A DNA stretch of 25,762 nt from Prevotella sp. UBA6447 (GTDB lineage: Bacteria > Bacteroidota > Bacteroidia > Bacteroidales > Bacteroidaceae). Under the pieces are notes generated by a model. That model saw only the letters and a list, made by a program, of their open reading frames with translations. It was not told the origin of the DNA and searched no databases. Below are positions 1 through 7,303 of the stretch, piece after piece (positions within the stretch are counted from its first letter, which is position 1; every line of letters begins with the position of its first letter). The stretch is from assembly GCA_002437115.1 (NCBI GenBank), contig DJOD01000053.1, forward strand, positions 1 through 25,762. Direction: 5' to 3'. The position numbers and the translations under genes are program-made.

Positions 1-261
1 TAGTTGTCAACCAAATGTTTGGACACCATAAAGTTACCAATTATTTTTGAGAAACTGTTATTTTATGCCATCTTTCTAAAGGTGGGAAACTTCAGTTATC
101 TCAGTATGGCCGACACCGGCTGTATCATCTTGCCTAAGTGCAAGTATGAGGCTCCCGCGCTCTTCCGCGTCGACGACCTGTATTTCGGCTTGTTTTCGGG
201 TTGCACGTCGTGGGATTCCAACAGGAGCCGTTATGCATGGGGACGTTGTTTGCTCGATTAG

Positions 262-501
262 TGGCAGAAAGCTCAGCCCGACAAGGCAGAGGCGTGTATC
301 TTCACCACGGCTTATCTCGACAGTGTGGCCGTGGAGCGTCAACAATCGCACGCGACTGCCATCAAGAAGTTGAAAATCGACACGCGACCATTGGCTGCCG
401 ACGCGCCTGTCTACGACCTCCAGGGAAGGCGCTGTCCCCAAGGAGCTACGTTAAGGCCGAGCATCTACATCTGTGACGGGAAAGAGATATATGTCAAATA
501 A
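262..501 (+). pseudogene. Decayed 3' end of a secreted-protein gene
   Basis: From the TAG at 259-261 to the TAA at 499-501 the frame is open and ends in a tail reading VYDLQGRRCPQG followed by IYICDGKEIYVK. This is the pattern seen at the C-terminus of many secreted or cell-surface proteins of Prevotella and relatives, and it parallels the end of the gene at 23977-24873 in this window. No suitable start, signal peptide or recognisable domain precedes it. Upstream the same frame is open from position 4 but interrupted by the TAG, and that part does not look like a known protein. I read it as the remnant of a larger exported protein, broken by at least one nonsense change. A gene entering from left of the window and recently frameshifted is the alternative. 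What the lost protein did cannot be told. Confidence 0.5.
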
Positions 502-575
502 GGTAAATGGATTGTAAGTAGATTGGTTAGGACAACGAGCTTCGCATCAAACAGGCACAGCTCAAGCTTTTTCGG

Positions 576-621
576 GCAACATGGACAACGGTGATTGTCC
601 ATTGTTGCTCGAATTTTTCAT
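576..621 (+). terminator. Hairpin between convergent genes
   Basis: GCAACATGGACAA (576-588) pairs with TTGTCCATTGTTGC (595-608), giving 13 base pairs with a single-base bulge and a 6-nt loop. A short T-run (AATTTTTC) follows a few bases later on the + strand. It lies between the remnant ending at 501 and the phosphoesterase gene that ends at 649 on the other strand. The T-run is displaced from the stem, so termination efficiency is uncertain. Nothing else was seen in 502-648. Confidence 0.45.
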
Positions 622-648
622 GTTCACCAATCGTCCGATTCGTTCAGG

Positions 649-2430
649 CTACCGTCTGTGCTGCAGGAAATGGGCGTAGTTGTAGAAGGGCTCGGTCACC
701 GCGTCGGCCGATGTCGCTCGGTAGGTGTTGCCGTAGGGGTCTGTGGCGGTGACGGTTATGGTGGATCCCTTATGTCGTGGCACATAATAGAACAGGTGGT
801 TCATGATGAGGTAGCTGTTCTTCTTGCTGACAAACGAGTAGGGCATGGCTTCGGCGTAGCGGTGATGGTAGCCTGTGGCGAAGGCATCTTGTCCTTTGCC
901 GCTGAGCCGTTTCATGGGGGTGGTGATGCTGTCTTCGGTGGCTGTGACCCGCCACCGCGAGTCGGCGTTGAAGATGTTGGCCACGATGATGCCACGGCCG
1001 CGTGGCAAGTTCCAGTCGGCAGCATAGCTCTCGCCGTTGAAGTTGGTGTCTGCGTTGAAGAGAGTCATCTGCAGGTGGCGTTCCCATCCGGTCGACTTGT
1101 AGAAGCAGTTGGTGATGGCCGTCCCGCCGAAGGTGTAAACGTAGTAGCCGTTTGGCGTTCCGCAGATGTTGATGTTTGACTGCCAAATGTTGCCGCAGGC
1201 CGCCGCGTGGCAGTGTTCCAGGAGGTTGCGTCCTTGGTAGTGTATTTCATGGTTGATGGCAAAATGGGTGTGGCCGCAGAAAAGCTCGAAACCACCCTCA
1301 AAGCCTTCCAGTAAGCGCAAGATGGGCGACAGGCGCGAGCTGCTGTAATGGCCGCTCTCGGTGGCTATGGCCAGGGGTGTGGCTCCGCTGTGCGGACTGT
1401 TGCCGAAGGTCAGCGGCACATGATAGCAGAGCACCACCTTGCGGCTTTTGTCGGTGAGGGCAAGGTCCTGGCGAAGCCATTCCATTTGCGCGTCTGAGAG
1501 TTCACCAGGCTGGAAGTAGCCCTTGCTGCGCGTGAACTGCACATTGTTGAAACACACAAAGTGCACGTCCCCACGGTCGAATGAGTAGTCTGTTGGCCCC
1601 CAACTGTCTTCCCACTTCTGACGGTAAAGTTGCCGCCCGTCCTGGTCGTGGTTCCCGATGACGGAGAAGACCGTCATGCGCGAGGAACCCAGTGCCGTGC
1701 GCATCTGCCGTTCCAAGCCACGGCTGTAGCCCCCGTAGTATTGCACGTCGTCACCCATGCTGATGGCGTAGACGGGTTCGCTGGTAGGTATCTGTCTCAA
1801 TAAGCTCTTCACGTCTGCCATGGTCTCCGACGTGAAACGCTGGAGGTCGGTCGTCGTTACGCGGTTGTCGTCGGGACCAGTGTAGTAGGGATTGTGTGAG
1901 GTGGTGGCCTGCGGGTCTCCAAAAACCACCAGCCGGAAGCTGCGTTCTCGGCCGCCGGGCAACCGCCGCAGCGTGAAATCGTAGATGTCGAGGTTCTTCG
2001 ACAGTGGTTGGTAAAAACAGGCTGTGCGGTCGTTGGCAGAGTGTACGGGCACCTTGCAGTAGTCGGGCACGGTATAGAAGACGAAGCGAGCCCTGGCGTT
2101 GCGTCGCAGTCGATAATGCCCCTTGTCGTCGGTGAGCGTGCAGTTGTATCCATCGCTCACCACCACGTGTGGCATCGCCTTTCCATGCTCATCGCTCAGT
2201 GTGCCCATGATGATGGTGTCGGGCGTTTCGGCCGCTTGGAGCACGCTGTCGCGCTGGGGCTTTTGCTGGGATGGCCTTTTCCAATGGCCGACAAGGCGCT
2301 GCAAGGCCGCAGGCTGGTGGAGCGGTTGGACGGAGTGGCGTGCCAGGTGGAGCACGCTGGCCACCACGGTGCACATCACGATGATTGTGCCAAGGAAGAT
2401 AAGGAAGGTATGCTTTTGTTTCATTCCCAT
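649..2430 (-). CDS. Membrane-anchored calcineurin-like metallophosphoesterase
   Basis: About 593 residues. A hydrophobic helix near residues 8-28 is probably a signal anchor that places the protein in the periplasm. A small beta domain follows (around 73-145, of the carboxypeptidase-regulatory-like type seen as Metallophos_N), then the catalytic domain with the metal-binding motifs in order: GDPQ (171-174), GDD (226-228), GNHD (259-262), YHVP with His337, and GHTH (386-389). The C-terminal 110 residues resemble the Metallophos_C beta domain. The set identifies a dinuclear-metal phosphoesterase; the substrate is unknown. The frame is open 14 codons further upstream (to 2472), but a promoter-like TACCTTTG at 2455-2448 would lie inside that extension, so I prefer ATG 2430 (or 2424). 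It is a single gene, divergent from the ATP-grasp gene. Confidence 0.85.
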   Translation of the reverse strand: MGMKQKHTFLIFLGTIIVMCTVVASVLHLARHSVQPLHQPAALQRLVGHWKRPSQQKPQRDSVLQAAETPDTIIMGTLSDEHGKAMPHVVVSDGYNCTLTDDKGHYRLRRNARARFVFYTVPDYCKVPVHSANDRTACFYQPLSKNLDIYDFTLRRLPGGRERSFRLVVFGDPQATTSHNPYYTGPDDNRVTTTDLQRFTSETMADVKSLLRQIPTSEPVYAISMGDDVQYYGGYSRGLERQMRTALGSSRMTVFSVIGNHDQDGRQLYRQKWEDSWGPTDYSFDRGDVHFVCFNNVQFTRSKGYFQPGELSDAQMEWLRQDLALTDKSRKVVLCYHVPLTFGNSPHSGATPLAIATESGHYSSSRLSPILRLLEGFEGGFELFCGHTHFAINHEIHYQGRNLLEHCHAAACGNIWQSNINICGTPNGYYVYTFGGTAITNCFYKSTGWERHLQMTLFNADTNFNGESYAADWNLPRGRGIIVANIFNADSRWRVTATEDSITTPMKRLSGKGQDAFATGYHHRYAEAMPYSFVSKKNSYLIMNHLFYYVPRHKGSTITVTATDPYGNTYRATSADAVTEPFYNYAHFLQHRR

Positions 2431-2447
2431 CAGTATTTGTCTGTTGG

Positions 2448-2455
2448 CAAAGGTA
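2448..2455 (-). promoter_or_regulatory. Possible -7 box for the phosphoesterase gene
   Basis: TACCTTTG on the - strand matches the Bacteroidota -7 consensus TAnnTTTG and lies 18 bp upstream of the preferred start at 2430. I see no good -33 TTTG at the expected distance. A transcript from here would have a leader of about 10 nt. Confidence 0.3.
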
Positions 2456-2645
2456 GCAATCTTTGCCGACATGGCCTCACTATAGCTTCTGTTTTTCGTT
2501 CCTGGGTTCGCCTGTCATGCCATTCTCTTAAGGCAGATGCGAAAATGCCACGATTGCGTTAGTGAAAATACCATAATGTAGCGAAGCGGAATTCCACAAA
2601 AAAGTTGCACCTTTGCACCCAAAACAAATAATGGAGGATAAGAGT

Positions 2646-3839
2646 ATGAACTTTGTTTTTGTTTCACCCAATTTCCCACACACCTACTGGGAGTTTTGTA
2701 GGCGCCTCAGGCAAGACGGCGTGACAGTGCTGGGCATTTCCGATGCTCCCTACGATGAGCTTGACGACCGCCTGAAAGAGTCGCTTACGGAATATTACAG
2801 GGTCGATTCGCTTGAAGATTACGACCGTGTGTACCGGGCTGTGGCCTTCTTCGCGTTCAAATATGGCCGCATTGATTGGATAGAATCCAACAATGAGTAT
2901 TGGCTCCAGCAAGATGCCCGGCTACGTACTGACTTCCACATCACCACAGGCATTGATGCTGAGCACGTGGAGCGCATCAAGGAAAAGTCGCAGATGAATG
3001 TCTACTATGCAAAGGGGGGCATCCCCACAGCAAGGCAACTGAAGGCGGCAGCGGGGCTTGAGGCGGCCATTGCCTTCGCGCGAGCAACAGGTTATCCGCT
3101 CATCGCCAAGCCAAACGTGGGCGTGGGGGCGAGCGACACGCACAAGATACATGACGAAGGCGAGCTGCGCCACTTCTTTGCCGCAAAATCCAACTATGCG
3201 TCTTATGTCATCGAGGAATTCATCACGGGCGAGATATGTTCTTACGATGCTGTCATCGCGAGGGAGTGCAACCCGCTTTTTGAATCGATGACCGTATGGC
3301 CACCGTCAATCATGGACATTGTCAACAAGAAGCTCGACCTTTCTTATTATGTAGACAAGGAAATGCCTGAGGCGTTGCGGCAATTGGGACGGCGCACCGT
3401 GAAGACCTTCGGCGTGAGCAACCGATTTGTCCACCTGGAGTTTTTCCGCCTCGACAGGAATCGCGATGGACTGGGAAGGAAGGGCGACTTTGTGGCCCTG
3501 GAGGTCAACATGCGACCTGCTGGGGGCTACACGCCCGACATGATTAACTTTGCCCATTCAACGGATGTCTACAAGATATGGGCGGACATGGTGGCCTACG
3601 GCGAGAGCCGCGCGCCTGTCGGCAAGCAGTATTACTGTGCTTTTGCAAGTCGGCGCGACATCTATCGCTATGCCCACACCCATGAGGATATTGTCAATCG
3701 GTACGACGCAAACTTGGTGATGTGTGAGCGGATGCCGGATCTCTTCAAGGATGCCATGGGTCAGCAAATGTATACGGTAAGGCTCGACACGCGTCAGGAA
3801 GTAGAAGAATTTGTGGCCTATGTTCACCAGAAGGTGTGA
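2646..3839 (+). CDS. ATP-grasp domain carboxylate-amine ligase-like protein
   Basis: 397 residues. The N-terminal ~110 residues have the pre-ATP-grasp fold pattern (NFVFVSPNFPHTYWEF). The ATP-grasp core follows: PLIAKPNVGVGAS (151-163) with the ATP-binding lysine and glycine-rich loop, YVIEEFITGEICSYDA (187-202), and LEVNMRPAGG (285-294) with the Glu and Asn that normally bind Mg-ATP. Such enzymes couple a carboxylate to an amine or similar nucleophile through an acyl-phosphate. Relatives are often annotated as short-form carbamoyl-phosphate synthase large subunit, which is unlikely to be the true activity. ATG 2646 was chosen because GGAGGA (2633-2638) sits 7 nt before it; ATG 2631 is possible. 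A TTG start at 2613 would fall in promoter-like sequence (CACCTTTG, 2608-2615). The esterase gene follows 31 bp later, suggesting a joint pathway. The substrate is not evident. Confidence 0.8.
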   Translation: MNFVFVSPNFPHTYWEFCRRLRQDGVTVLGISDAPYDELDDRLKESLTEYYRVDSLEDYDRVYRAVAFFAFKYGRIDWIESNNEYWLQQDARLRTDFHITTGIDAEHVERIKEKSQMNVYYAKGGIPTARQLKAAAGLEAAIAFARATGYPLIAKPNVGVGASDTHKIHDEGELRHFFAAKSNYASYVIEEFITGEICSYDAVIARECNPLFESMTVWPPSIMDIVNKKLDLSYYVDKEMPEALRQLGRRTVKTFGVSNRFVHLEFFRLDRNRDGLGRKGDFVALEVNMRPAGGYTPDMINFAHSTDVYKIWADMVAYGESRAPVGKQYYCAFASRRDIYRYAHTHEDIVNRYDANLVMCERMPDLFKDAMGQQMYTVRLDTRQEVEEFVAYVHQKV

Positions 3840-3870
3840 GGGTGGCCGTCTTTCATTAACAAAAGCAGCA

Positions 3871-4626
3871 ATGGAAACAAAATACGTGAAGAAATACAGC
3901 CCCTCGCTGGGCCGTGACATGGAGTACAAGGTTTATGGCAACAAGGGCAAGGGGGTGCTTGTCTTCCCATCGCAAAATGGCCGTTTTTACGATTACCAAG
4001 ACTTCGACATGGTGGCCTCGCTCTCCCAATACATCGACGGGGCTAAGATACATCTCATCTGTGTGGACAGCATCGACAAGGAAACGTGGTCGGCAGCGGG
4101 TGGCGATGAGCGCCAGCGTATCGCCTTGCACGAGCGGTGGTACCATTATGTCACCGACGAGCTGATTCCCGAGGTCACTGTGCCAGGCGAGACGTTGATG
4201 GTGACGGGGTGCAGCATGGGCGGCTTCCACGCGGCCAACTTCTTCTTCCGTCGCCCGGAACTCTTCGACACGTTGATCGCTCTCAGTGGCATCTATTATG
4301 CCAGCTATTTCTTCCCTAACTACCACGATCCGCTTGTCTACGACAACTCGCCCTACGACTATCTGCACAATATGCCCGAAGACCACCCCTTCCTCAACTT
4401 CTATCGGCAAAAAAACATCATCCTCTGCGTCGGGCAGGGCAACTGGGAGGAGGAGCTGCTTGACAGCACGCGCAAGATGGATGCCCTGCTTAAAGCCAAG
4501 GGCATTCCCGCGTGGGTTGATTACTGGGGACCTGACGTGGCGCACGATTGGGCATGGTGGCGTAAGCAAATCGTCTATTTCATGGACAAGTTGCTTTCGT
4601 GGAACAACATGGACTATATCATATAA
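3871..4626 (+). CDS. Esterase-family alpha/beta hydrolase
   Basis: 251 residues, no signal peptide, so cytoplasmic. The nucleophile elbow is GCSMGG with Ser115, followed by the HAANFFFRRPELFDTLIALSG pattern typical of the putative esterase (esterase D / antigen 85-like) family. His225 in VAHDW is the likely catalytic histidine. The fold hydrolyses or transfers acyl groups at an ester or thioester bond. It starts 31 bp after the ATP-grasp gene on the same strand with no promoter or terminator between, so the two are probably co-transcribed. A frame extension to 3811 overlaps the upstream gene and lacks family similarity, so METKYVKK at 3871 is the start. A pairing in which one enzyme makes an acyl-amine product and the other trims or transfers an acyl group is inferred from context only. 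Confidence 0.8.
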   Translation: METKYVKKYSPSLGRDMEYKVYGNKGKGVLVFPSQNGRFYDYQDFDMVASLSQYIDGAKIHLICVDSIDKETWSAAGGDERQRIALHERWYHYVTDELIPEVTVPGETLMVTGCSMGGFHAANFFFRRPELFDTLIALSGIYYASYFFPNYHDPLVYDNSPYDYLHNMPEDHPFLNFYRQKNIILCVGQGNWEEELLDSTRKMDALLKAKGIPAWVDYWGPDVAHDWAWWRKQIVYFMDKLLSWNNMDYII

Positions 4627-4640
4627 TAGCTCATGTCTCT

Positions 4641-4693
4641 CTGGTTGTCATTTCGGTTTGCGATCACACTTAGTGACCAGGAGATATTTTTTT
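4641..4693 (+). terminator. Weak terminator after the ATP-grasp/esterase pair
   Basis: CTGGTTGT (4641-4648) can pair, with wobble pairs, with AGTGACCAG (4672-4680), and a run of eight T follows at 4686-4693. The stem is imperfect and the loop is 23 nt. The position just after the esterase stop supports a terminator, but the call is tentative. Confidence 0.35.
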
Positions 4694-4719
4694 GCAGGCT
4701 TAGGATAAAAAGTGCCTTT

Positions 4720-4727
4720 TACCTTTG
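4720..4727 (+). promoter_or_regulatory. -7 box of the Rpn-family gene
   Basis: TACCTTTG matches the Bacteroidota -7 element. A TTTG at 4691-4694 is the only -33 candidate, but the 25-bp gap is longer than the usual 19-21 bp. The start codon at 4775 would leave a leader of about 40 nt. Confidence 0.4.
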
Positions 4728-4774
4728 CAGGCACGATAAAAATGCTTATTTTTGCTCTCTAAAGCATCAATATC

Positions 4775-5791
4775 ATGAAAGAGAGCAAATACATACGTTT
4801 TGACTGGGCAATGAAACGCCTACTCAGGCAAAAGGCCAACTTTGGCATCCTTGAGGGTTTTCTCACAACGCTGCTTGGCATGAAAATCAAAATCAAGTGC
4901 CTGCTTGAGAGTGAGAGTAACCAGGACGATGAGGACGACAAGTACAACCGTGTGGATATGCTGGCTGAGAACGACAAAAGTGAGCTCTTTCTCATTGAAG
5001 TGCAGAACAACACGGAATATGCCTATTTTCAGCGTATGCTTTTCGGCACCTCCAAGTTGGTTACCGAATATATTAAAAAGGGCCAGGGATACGAGAACGT
5101 GCGGAAGGTTTACAGCGTAAACATCGTGTATTTCGCCCTTGGAAAAGGCACAGACATAGTGTACCACGGCAAGACAGAGTTTAAGGGTATACACAATGGT
5201 GATGTGCTTGAGCTCAGTCCCTTCCAAAGGCAGAAGTTTAATGTTGATGCCGTCAGCGATCTCTATCCGGAATATTACATCTTGAAGGTCAACGATTTCG
5301 ACCGCATGGCGAAGAACTCGTTGGAGGAGTGGGTATATTATCTCAACACGGGAGATGTGCCCAAGGGAGCCAAGGCTCCTGGCATGGAGGAAGTGAAAGA
5401 GCAATTAACTATCAACAGGATGAACAAGTCGGAGCGGACGGCCTATTATAAGCACCTTGATAATATTGTTATTTTGCGAGATAATATCTATACCGAACGC
5501 GAGGAAGGAAGACTGGAAGGCAGAGCAGAGGGACGTGAGCAGGGTCGAGCGGAAGGTCGGGCGGAAGGTCGGGCGGAAGGTCGAGCGGAAGGTCGAGCGG
5601 AAGGACGAGCGGAAGGACGAGCGGAAGGACGTGTGGAAGGTCGTGCGGAAGGTCGTGCGGAAGGCTTGGAGCAGGGTCGAGTGGAGGAACGTAGGGAGAA
5701 TGCTAAGAAGATGAAGAGGCTGGGCGTTCCGGCTGTTACCATCCAACAAGTGACAGGCTTGTCGTTGGAAGAAATAGAAAAAATGCCGTGA
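4775..5791 (+). CDS. Rpn-family PD-(D/E)XK nuclease / putative transposase-like protein
   Basis: 338 residues. The N-terminal ~230 residues match the PD-(D/E)XK nuclease family transposase / Rpn group: RFDWAMKRLLRQKANFGILEGF at 8-29, then a nuclease core with Asp61 (VDML) and Glu75-x-Gln77 (LIEVQNN), which serve as the metal-binding D...ExQ triad. Rpn proteins are reported to promote RecA-independent recombination or act as DNA-cleaving defence factors; the role here is unknown. A highly charged helix follows, built from EGR-type tetrapeptides (about 245-305) encoded by a 12-bp tandem repeat. The end (KRLGVPAVTIQQVTGLSLEEIEKM) is the usual tail of the family, a small helix-turn-helix-like segment. 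The gene looks intact. No terminal inverted repeats were seen, so I do not call an insertion sequence. Confidence 0.85.
   Translation: MKESKYIRFDWAMKRLLRQKANFGILEGFLTTLLGMKIKIKCLLESESNQDDEDDKYNRVDMLAENDKSELFLIEVQNNTEYAYFQRMLFGTSKLVTEYIKKGQGYENVRKVYSVNIVYFALGKGTDIVYHGKTEFKGIHNGDVLELSPFQRQKFNVDAVSDLYPEYYILKVNDFDRMAKNSLEEWVYYLNTGDVPKGAKAPGMEEVKEQLTINRMNKSERTAYYKHLDNIVILRDNIYTEREEGRLEGRAEGREQGRAEGRAEGRAEGRAEGRAEGRAEGRAEGRVEGRAEGRAEGLEQGRVEERRENAKKMKRLGVPAVTIQQVTGLSLEEIEKMP
5549..5668 (+). repeat. Ten tandem copies of a 12-bp unit inside the Rpn gene
   Basis: Ten consecutive 12-bp units of the form GCGGAAGGTCGN code for AEGR (seven times), then VEGR, AEGR and AEGL. Third-position changes (TCGG, TCGA, ACGA, TCGT) are grouped in blocks of neighbouring units, as expected if the array grew by local duplication. 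Related but diverged units (LEGR, AEGR, EQGR) flank it. The unit length keeps the frame, so changes in copy number only change helix length. Confidence 0.9.
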
Positions 5792-5857
5792 GGCTTCTGG
5801 CAAATAACCGATATCCAATATCCAAACGAATGTGTATACACCAAATAAGAAAACGAC

Positions 5858-6400
5858 ATGAATACCTTTGCTAATCCCCTCGAATACTTGTTTCATGACG
5901 ACCTTTGCCATTACTTACGCTCGCTGGGGCGCATTGATGACCCTTTTCCCGAGGCACCCGATATCGAGGCACGTTGGCTTGAGGTTGCCAAGAGTTATAT
6001 GCCAGATGGCATGCGTGAGTTTGCCGACTGCCCGGTGGTTTCCTTTGCATGGATGATGTATGTGGGAATGGCTATCGCCAAATATTGGGATACCGACTGG
6101 CTGCTCTACGGAAAGGTAGAAGACCTCTATGCTTACCTGCGCGACCAGCGCGACTTCGACCACATGGACGATTACATCTGTGAGCAGGTGTTGCTTCTTT
6201 CTCAAGCCGACCACGACCGACTTACGAAAGTTGTGGCAGAGTGTGCCGCCCGCACCCACACCTTGCTGCTTCATCAGCACCTTGAGCCAGCCACGCGCCA
6301 AGCTTTCGATGCCTACGTGGCTGCCATTCACCAGATGTATCTCATGGGCATGGCCATGGAGCTCAAGACACTTGGCTACCATATGACCAAGGTAGGATGA
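5858..6400 (+). CDS. Hypothetical protein, mostly helical
   Basis: 180 residues with no signal peptide and no motif I recognise. The protein is acidic in its first third and rich in predicted helices; it contains aromatic clusters (WMMYVGMAIAKYWDTDWLLYG, around 65-86) and a His/Met-rich C-terminal half. Even amino-acid composition, a proper start (ATG after AAACGAC) and unrelated overlapping frames support a real gene. It begins 66 bp after the Rpn gene on the same strand with no terminator between them. A soluble cytoplasmic protein of a Bacteroidales-restricted family is the best guess. Confidence 0.65.
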   Translation: MNTFANPLEYLFHDDLCHYLRSLGRIDDPFPEAPDIEARWLEVAKSYMPDGMREFADCPVVSFAWMMYVGMAIAKYWDTDWLLYGKVEDLYAYLRDQRDFDHMDDYICEQVLLLSQADHDRLTKVVAECAARTHTLLLHQHLEPATRQAFDAYVAAIHQMYLMGMAMELKTLGYHMTKVG

Positions 6401-6470
6401 TGCGTCGTTTGCGAACAGCTTTTTCACACATATTTCTTTCCGGAAAGGTCTCAGCCTGATGGGAAAAAGG

Positions 6471-6478
6471 TATCTTTG
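6471..6478 (+). promoter_or_regulatory. -7 box of the ABM-domain gene
   Basis: TATCTTTG fits the Bacteroidota -7 consensus and lies 47 bp upstream of the ATG at 6526. No clear TTTG is seen 19-20 bp further upstream. The gene also has its own terminator, which supports a single-gene transcript. Confidence 0.45.
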
Positions 6479-6525
6479 CAAGAAGAAAAATAAAACGAAC
6501 ATTCATATCCTAAAACAACAAAGCT

Positions 6526-6810
6526 ATGATTAGATTAAATGTCTTTTTCGAGAAAAAGGAGAATGTCAAGGCCGAGGACATCCAGGCCTTGTGCAAGCAG
6601 TTGGTTGAGAAGTCGTTGGGCGACAATGGTAATGTTGCTTACGACTATTTTGTGAGCGGCACACGCGATGGTGTGATGATGATCTGCGAGACTTGGCAGA
6701 ACGAGGATGTGCTGAAAGTCCACATGGCTTCTGAGCATTTCACCACATTAGTTCCCAAGATAGAGGCACTCACAAAGAACGGACTGAAGCTGGAAAAATT
6801 CAATTTCTGA
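6526..6810 (+). CDS. Putative quinol monooxygenase (ABM domain)
   Basis: 94 residues, the normal length for a single antibiotic-biosynthesis-monooxygenase (ABM) domain of the dimeric ferredoxin-like fold. The diagnostic segment is CETWQNEDVLKVHMASEHF (54-72): E-x-W on a beta strand followed by a helix with H-x-x-S-x-H-F, as in YgiN and related cofactor-free oxygenases. Substrates of these enzymes are usually quinols or small aromatics; which one is used here is unknown. It is a soluble cytoplasmic protein. The gene stands alone between its own -7 box and a strong terminator, so it is probably regulated separately from its neighbours. Confidence 0.85.
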   Translation: MIRLNVFFEKKENVKAEDIQALCKQLVEKSLGDNGNVAYDYFVSGTRDGVMMICETWQNEDVLKVHMASEHFTTLVPKIEALTKNGLKLEKFNF

Positions 6811-6858
6811 ACCGAATGTCAACATACTTACGATATTCTTTGGTTCAGACCCATGTAT

Positions 6859-6896
6859 GCCATTGGCTAATGTTAGCCAATGGCTTTTCTTTTTTT
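6859..6896 (+). terminator. Strong intrinsic terminator after the ABM gene
   Basis: GCCATTGGCTAA (6859-6870) and TTAGCCAATGGC (6873-6884) are perfect complements, giving 11 pairs with a 4-nt loop, followed directly by TTTTCTTTTTTT. It lies about 50 bp after the stop of the ABM gene. Confidence 0.9.
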
Positions 6897-7303
6897 GAGC
6901 CAGCTCTCCCTCCTCCATATTGTGGCTTCGTCGTTCTATCCGAACACAGCGCACAAGTCTTTCAGCTACATACGCAACTTGTTGAATATCAACGGATAGC
7001 ATACTGTAAAATAATAGCTATTATTTCCAGAATTTAAGCTATTATTTTTCGCGAAAGGATGGCAACTCATGTAGCGAACGAATCTAGCGGAGCTGCCACC
7101 TGATGGACACATAAACATCGAATAACTCGTATTGTGCGACTCTCCAATTTTAAACCATCCGCTTTATACGGCAAGCGTCTACGCATTTAATGGATGACCC
7201 TTTTTGTCATGAAAGTAAGTCATTAATGTGTAATCCCTTTGCAGTAGCCCCACTTTTTTGTAACTTTGCAAGAGGAAACGCATAACTAAAGACTCTATAA
7301 CCG
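6897..7303. other. Gene-free stretch upstream of the GH43 gene, with a palindrome and direct repeats
   Basis: No credible coding region. It holds an 18-bp perfect palindrome (AAATAATAGCTATTATTT, 7009-7026) and a second copy of its right part (AGCTATTATTT) at 7037-7047, 21 bp after the first (7016-7026). The GH43 promoter is at 7238-7268. The rest is unremarkable. Confidence 0.7.
7238..7268 (+). promoter_or_regulatory. Promoter of the GH43 gene
   Basis: TTTG (7238-7241), a 19-bp spacer and TAACTTTG (7261-7268) match the Bacteroidota sigma-70-type consensus exactly. Transcription would start near 7274, giving a leader of about 30 nt before the ATG at 7304. Confidence 0.75.

Noticed and set aside
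4775..5791. Insertion sequence around the transposase-like Rpn gene
   Set aside because: No terminal inverted repeats or target duplication found on either side; the family usually is not part of an IS.
5405..5911. Open frames on - across the 12-bp repeats
   Set aside because: A repeat whose unit is a multiple of three is open in several frames by construction.
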